From assembly GCF_003269275.1 (NCBI RefSeq), contig NZ_QLTS01000009.1:1-64000 (forward strand): 64,000 nt of DNA, given 5' to 3'. This document shows positions 60,136 to 64,000 of this stretch, piece by piece. The stretch is from Phascolarctobacterium faecium DSM 14760. Lineage in GTDB: Bacteria; Bacillota; Negativicutes; Acidaminococcales; Acidaminococcaceae. The notes beneath the pieces were generated by a model. It was not told the DNA's origin, did not search any database, and was given only the letters and a program-made list of their open reading frames with translations. How positions within the stretch are numbered: the first letter of the stretch is position 1; every line of letters begins with the position of its first letter. A program made the translations under genes and the position numbers.

Positions 60136-60579
60136 ATGCTAATAGAACAGTATATTAAGCATGTAGAGCGGTACTTTTGGGATCGTAAGCAAATACAAAA
60201 AGTTGTTGATGAAGAAAAAGAGCAACGTACTGCAAGGAAAGGGCATACTGGCGGTGGGGGGCATGCTTTTATCAGTAATCCAACAGAAACAGCAGCGTTA
60301 AAAAACATTGAGCCAGTACGTATGATATCATTTGGATATGGACCATATCAGTCGATAATAATGAACCCGGAGCTATGGCTTGAAGTTGTCACAGAAACCT
60401 ATAAGATACATGAGAATCAGCTTACTGGTAAAGTTATGTATCAAAAATATGAAAAAAGGAAGCCGATGAAAATAATTGCAGAATTAACCGGCGTAAATAG
60501 AGATACCTGTTATGAATTTCGTAAGGAGTTTCTCCGAGATGCTGTTGGTTTGGCATTGAAAAAAGGTTTGATAAAATAA
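60136..60579 (+). CDS. ArpU/RinA-like late transcription regulator
   Basis: The 147-residue product lies just before the packaging genes. Its C-terminal half (VMYQKYEKRKPMKIIAELTGVNRDTCYEFRKEFL) is a sigma-like helix-turn-helix typical of ArpU/RinA-family regulators that activate late phage genes. The N-terminus (LIEQYIKHVERYFWDRK) is also typical. AGAAGGAG precedes the ATG. Confidence 0.75.
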   Translation: MLIEQYIKHVERYFWDRKQIQKVVDEEKEQRTARKGHTGGGGHAFISNPTETAALKNIEPVRMISFGYGPYQSIIMNPELWLEVVTETYKIHENQLTGKVMYQKYEKRKPMKIIAELTGVNRDTCYEFRKEFLRDAVGLALKKGLIK

Positions 60580-60623
60580 AAAAGTTTCCGACATATTACC
60601 TGTTTTAATGAGTTAAAATAGTA

Positions 60624-60703
60624 TTGTAAGTTAGTAGGCTTACAACAAGCTTGGTGAAACGTTCAAGCTTAGCGCTTGGACATTACCCTGCCGTTGGGGT
60701 AAT
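60624..60703 (+). ncRNA. Candidate structured RNA with three hairpins
   Basis: TTGTAAG (60624-60630) pairs with CTTACAA (60639-60645). GTTCAAGC (60661-60668) pairs with GCTTGGAC (60674-60681) with one G-T. ATTACCC (60682-60688) pairs with GGGTAAT (60697-60703). The last two helices abut. The segment lies between the late regulator and a small gene, and could be a regulatory RNA or part of a packaging or late-promoter region. Confidence 0.5.
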
Positions 60704-60733
60704 ACAGCGGCTTATTTATTGGAGTGTGATTAA

Positions 60734-60901
60734 ATGCTAGTAAAAGAACTAATAGAAAAGCTCAAGGAAATGCCCCAAGATGCACTAGTGATGTATGATT
60801 ATGATTGTGAACTTGTTCCTGTAGATAAAGTGGAAACGTATCCATTTGAAGGAACTATAGCTGTGGAACTGTCTACAGATTGGAATAAGAATATACGTTA
60901 G
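60734..60901 (+). CDS. 55-residue acidic phage protein
   Basis: TTGGAGTG precedes ATG 60734. The product (MLVKELIEKLKEMPQDALVM, then DYDCELVPVDKVE) matches a common style of tiny phage protein found before terminase genes. Function unknown. Confidence 0.6.
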   Translation: MLVKELIEKLKEMPQDALVMYDYDCELVPVDKVETYPFEGTIAVELSTDWNKNIR

Positions 60902-60980
60902 TCTACATGAATAATTCGGCGTTAAAAAGTCGATAAAACACGGTAATATATATCAAAATTTAGCATAAAGCTTAATATAA

Positions 60981-61013
60981 AGGCACTTAACTTCGGTTAG
61001 GTGCTTTTTTATT
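60981..61013 (+). terminator. Intrinsic terminator before the packaging genes
   Basis: GCACTTAAC pairs with GTTAGGTGC around a TTCG tetraloop, followed by six T. Confidence 0.88.
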
Positions 61014-61031
61014 TGCAAAGGTGGTGAGTAT

Positions 61032-61412
61032 ATGACAAAAGAAAGAACATTAACAGAGAAGGAAGAAAGATTTTGTCTTTCTTTTGCCAAAACAGCGAAT
61101 GCAACTGCAGCAGCTATAGAAGCTGGATATAGCAAGAATTCTGCAGGAGTAACAGCATCAAGAAAGCTAAGAAAGGCTAATATTAAAGCTCGACTAAAAG
61201 AACTTGCAGCAAGGAAAGACAAGAAAAACATAATGGATATAAATCAGCGACAGGAATTACTAACAAAGATCGCCACAGAAGAACCTGATCCAAATGCAAG
61301 GATAAGGGCAATAGATACTTTAAATAAAATGGATGGTCTATACATACAAAAGCATGAGGTCGAAATAAAGAAAAGCCTTGCGGCAATTATTGAGGAAATA
61401 GATGATGCTTAG
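61032..61412 (+). CDS. terS: Terminase small subunit
   Basis: The 126-residue packaging protein recognises phage DNA and feeds it to the large subunit. LTEKEERFCLSFAKTANATAAAIEAGYSKNSAGVTASRKLRKANI is the helix-turn-helix typical of the Terminase_2 family. GGTGGTGAG precedes the ATG. Its last bases overlap the large subunit start. Confidence 0.92.
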   Translation: MTKERTLTEKEERFCLSFAKTANATAAAIEAGYSKNSAGVTASRKLRKANIKARLKELAARKDKKNIMDINQRQELLTKIATEEPDPNARIRAIDTLNKMDGLYIQKHEVEIKKSLAAIIEEIDDA

Positions 61413-62787
61413 CCAACAAGACGCCGAATTTTTGAAAAAGAAAATCCCACAATGGCGAAAAGATCCTGCTCGTTTTGTAAAAGAAGTATGGAGAGTTGAG
61501 CCAACAGATCAACAAAAGGAATTTCTGCAGGCAATAGCTAAGCCGGGAGCTAAGGTTAGTGTTAAGTCTGGACATGGTACAGGAAAGACTACTTGTTTTG
61601 CTTGGATTATTCCTTGGTTTTTAACGTGCTTCGCAAAAGCTAAGATTCCTGTTACAGCTCCCACAAGCGCACAACTTAAAGATGCTTTATGGGCAGAGCT
61701 AAAAATGTGGTGGAATGCTATGCCAGTGCAACTGCATGATTTATTTGAATGGACTAATGACCATTTTACTTGTGAGACAGGGAGCTTTGCTATGGCAAGA
61801 ACAGCAAGCAAGGATAGACCAGAGGCATTGCAAGGTATACACGCTGATAATATTTTGTTTTTGGTAGACGAGGCGTCGGGCGTGTTTGAAGAGGTCTTTG
61901 TAACAGCAGGAAGTGCTTTGTCGGCAGAAAATGCAAGAGTAGCAATGGCGAGTAATCCTACAAGAGTAACTGGTTATTTTTACAATAGCCACAATATAAA
62001 CCGCCACTTTTGGGAAAAACTTACATTTAATGGCGAAGAAAGTCCAAGGGTTTCAAAACAGTATATAGAAAGTATTGCAAATGAATATGGACGAGACAGT
62101 GATGTATATCGAGTTCGTGTTCTTGGTGAATTTCCTAATGCAAGTGATTTACAATTTATTAGCTTAAAAATTGTTGAAGAAGCTAAGAACAGAAATATTA
62201 GGAAAGAACAGTTTAACTTTGCGCCTACTATTATTGGGTGCGATCCAGCATGGACTGGACCTGATGAGTTGGTAGTTTACTTGAGGCAAGGCCTCTATAG
62301 TAAACGATTATATACTTGTTTAAAGAATGATAACGATATTGTTACAGCAGGTATTATTGCTAGATTTGAGGACGAATATAATGCTGATGCTGTATTCATA
62401 GACCAAGGATATGGAACAGGTATATGGAGTGCGGGCGAAACAATGGGCAGATCTTGGAATCTTATTGCATTTGGTGGAAAATCTTCTGATTTGGGTTATG
62501 CTAATAAACGGGCTGAGATGTGGGGAAATATGAAAGAGTGGTTAATTAATGGTGGTGTAATTGAAGATGATGAAATTTTAACTAATGATTTGATAGGCCC
62601 TGAAGCTGGTGTTAATTTAAAAGGACAAATACAGCTTGAATCTAAGGATGATATGAAGAAAAGAGGTCAACCATCTCCTAATAGAGCGGATGCATTGGCC
62701 TTAACTTTTGCCTACCCTGTAATTAAAAAAGAATGTTATTTGGGGAATAATAGGCAGCAGTCGTATGATCCGTTTGCCGGTATGTGA
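61402..62787 (+). CDS. terL: Terminase large subunit
   Basis: The 461-residue packaging motor. The ATPase has Walker A KSGHGTGKTTC and Walker B ILFLVDEASG; the C-terminal RNase H-like nuclease has acidic residues in IIGCDPAWTG, FIDQGYGTG and NRADALALTF. ATG 61402 or 61405 inside the terS end starts it. Whether it uses cos or headful packaging cannot be told. Confidence 0.95.
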   Translation: MMLSQQDAEFLKKKIPQWRKDPARFVKEVWRVEPTDQQKEFLQAIAKPGAKVSVKSGHGTGKTTCFAWIIPWFLTCFAKAKIPVTAPTSAQLKDALWAELKMWWNAMPVQLHDLFEWTNDHFTCETGSFAMARTASKDRPEALQGIHADNILFLVDEASGVFEEVFVTAGSALSAENARVAMASNPTRVTGYFYNSHNINRHFWEKLTFNGEESPRVSKQYIESIANEYGRDSDVYRVRVLGEFPNASDLQFISLKIVEEAKNRNIRKEQFNFAPTIIGCDPAWTGPDELVVYLRQGLYSKRLYTCLKNDNDIVTAGIIARFEDEYNADAVFIDQGYGTGIWSAGETMGRSWNLIAFGGKSSDLGYANKRAEMWGNMKEWLINGGVIEDDEILTNDLIGPEAGVNLKGQIQLESKDDMKKRGQPSPNRADALALTFAYPVIKKECYLGNNRQQSYDPFAGM

Positions 62788-62801
62788 AGGGAGGTGAGAC
62801 T

Positions 62802-63035
62802 ATGCATAAGATTATGATGCAGTTACACGGTGGCGGCGGTGGAGGTGGCAGTGTTGAGCCTATAAAACAAAGCGCACCTGGCAGTACAGCAGCGGCCACT
62901 ATTGATAGTGCGACAGAGGGAGAGAGACAAAGCCTGCTTGAAAAACTCTCTAAAGCTCGTGGCAGAAGCTTTACCAATAAGACTGGCGGGCAACTTACTT
63001 CTGATAGTGTCAAGAAAATGTTGTTGGGAGAATGA
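62802..63035 (+). CDS. Small Gly-rich phage protein
   Basis: The 77-residue product contains an uninterrupted Gly run (HGGGGGGGSVEP) and a helical C-terminus (RQSLLEKLSKARGRSF). Located between terminase and the connector, it may be a head-assembly or packaging accessory. The start is ATG 62802 behind GGGAGGTGAG. Confidence 0.65.
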   Translation: MHKIMMQLHGGGGGGGSVEPIKQSAPGSTAAATIDSATEGERQSLLEKLSKARGRSFTNKTGGQLTSDSVKKMLLGE

Positions 63036-63037
63036 TT

Positions 63038-64000
63038 ATGGATATCAAAGATATGCTGCGTGACAGCGATAAATTAACACGAAAACAACATACTATCTCC
63101 CAGCTTTATACATTGCGCAGCCAATATGAGCCAACGTGGAGGATGCTTAGCCGGTATATAAATCCGACAAGGGGCAGGTTTGAAGAAGATATCCAAAGCA
63201 CAGAAGGGCATAGACGTGATGAATACCTTATAGACCCACATCCCCAAAAAGCAGTTGGTAAATGTGCGGCTGGTATCCACAGTGGGTTGACATCGCCGTC
63301 AAGGCCTTGGTTTGAGCTTGGTCTGCAAGATGAAGAAAAAGCTAATTACCACGCTGTAAGGATGTGGTTAGATGATTGCCAGGAGATTATGAGCAGCATT
63401 TATTCTAAGAGTAATGCTTATAATATGCTGCAGCAGATTGAGGCTGAAATGGCTCAATTTGGTACAGGGGCTTCTCTGATGCTGGAAGACTACAATTATG
63501 GCATATGGATGCGGCCGTACACCTGCGGTGAATATGCTGGTGGTGTAGATGCAAGGGGAAGAGTTTATACGTTCGCTAGACGCTTCAGGTTAAGCGCAGA
63601 CCAAATCGTTAAAGAATATGGTATTGATAACGTATCGGAAAGCGTGAAATCTGCTTATAAGAACGGAAATATCACAACATACTTTGATATTGAAATGCTT
63701 ATAGAGCGTAATGATGATTATGATCCTAACAAATTGGCTTTAGGCAATTTCCCCTGGCGCTCGTATCACTATGAAAAAGGTGCTAATGACAAATTCCTGA
63801 AGATATCAGGGTTTAGGGAATGCCCGTTCCTTATGCCACGCTGGACCTTGATTGCAAATGGTGTATATGGCTCTGGACCTGGACATAATGCTTTGGGCGA
63901 TTGTATGCAGCTACAGAAGATTGAGAAGAATAAACTTAGGGCTATTGATAATGCTGCAGATCCAGCGATGGCATTTCCTGCTTCAATGAAGAAGCTTGAC
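63038..64000 (+). CDS. T7-type portal / head-tail connector protein (partial)
   Basis: The frame stays open to the right edge (321 codons seen). YEPTWRMLSRYINPTRGRF, AAGIHSGLTSPSRPWFELGL and ECPFLMPRWTLIANGVYGSGPGHNALGD match the head-to-tail connector family of T7-like podoviruses, which forms the dodecameric portal. The start is ATG 63038 behind GGGAG. The C-terminus lies outside the window. Confidence 0.9.
   Translation, partial: MDIKDMLRDSDKLTRKQHTISQLYTLRSQYEPTWRMLSRYINPTRGRFEEDIQSTEGHRRDEYLIDPHPQKAVGKCAAGIHSGLTSPSRPWFELGLQDEEKANYHAVRMWLDDCQEIMSSIYSKSNAYNMLQQIEAEMAQFGTGASLMLEDYNYGIWMRPYTCGEYAGGVDARGRVYTFARRFRLSADQIVKEYGIDNVSESVKSAYKNGNITTYFDIEMLIERNDDYDPNKLALGNFPWRSYHYEKGANDKFLKISGFRECPFLMPRWTLIANGVYGSGPGHNALGDCMQLQKIEKNKLRAIDNAADPAMAFPASMKKLD

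Larger units (their letters stand above)
47892..64000. mobile_element. Prophage (left part), probable temperate podovirus
   Basis: The element begins at the tRNA-Arg core and runs past the window. Integrase and lysogeny genes read left; early, replication, late-regulator and head genes read right. Terminase, a small Gly-rich protein and a T7-type head-tail connector open the late region. No inactivated phage gene was seen, so the prophage may be intact. Tail and lysis genes are not visible. Confidence 0.93.

Overview
The window looks like a chromosome segment of a diderm Firmicute of the class Negativicutes. Gene content and low-GC, Shine-Dalgarno-rich translation signals are firmicute-like (GroESL behind a CIRCE element, tsaE-tsaB-rimI-tsaD, ABC-F, small Csp), yet positions 36069-38660 encode a complete type V autotransporter, which needs an outer membrane. 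The genus cannot be fixed from the sequence; an Acidaminococcaceae/Selenomonadales relative is my inference.

Positions 1-47.8 kb are host chromosome. After the tail of a 2-oxoacid oxidoreductase gene come a small orphan transcription unit, a Phd/RelE-type toxin-antitoxin pair and a DNA repair/housekeeping run (polA, mutM, coaE, lytic transglycosylase). Two tRNA-Leu genes follow, then single genes: a sulfite-reductase-like fragment, an MFS carrier, gamma carbonic anhydrase, an M20 peptidase, cyclophilin, Csp, a UvrD-like helicase, a secreted lipase and uracil-DNA glycosylase. A DUF3793-flavodoxin unit has an elaborate promoter/leader with iron-box-like palindromes and a 12-bp long-range RNA helix. 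Next are a ZIP transporter, superoxide reductase, acpS-nnr, a cell-wall amidase with a GerMN lipoprotein, the t6A operon, a DnaA-box array, a histidine kinase/ANTAR regulator pair, groESL and guaA.

The most unusual host locus is 35.9-39.3 kb. A promoter drives an autotransporter adhesin, followed 73 bases later and without a terminator by a homologue of HlyC, the acyltransferase that fatty-acylates RTX toxins. No RTX toxin or type I secretion gene is in view, so an acyl-modified autotransporter is a testable hypothesis. Beyond it lie an ABC-F protein, three tRNAs (Asn, Glu, Val), a nitroreductase, a DUF3298 exported protein, a duplicated cassette of two tiny XRE regulators in very AT-rich DNA, and a sodium:alanine symporter.

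From 47892 to beyond the right edge lies a prophage inserted in a tRNA-Arg(CCG) gene. The duplicated 3' half of the tRNA marks the left attachment site and the intact tRNA should lie at the right end, outside the window. The order is integrase, lysogeny genes and a divergent repressor/Cro switch with visible operators, recombination and replication genes with an origin-like repeat block, many tiny Cys-pair proteins, an ArpU-like late regulator, terminase small and large subunits, and a T7-type head-tail connector. The connector suggests a temperate podovirus. Two gaps in the phage contain RNA-like folds (55301-55385 and 60624-60703), and one phage gene carries sixteen 18-bp tandem units coding for a left-handed beta-helix.
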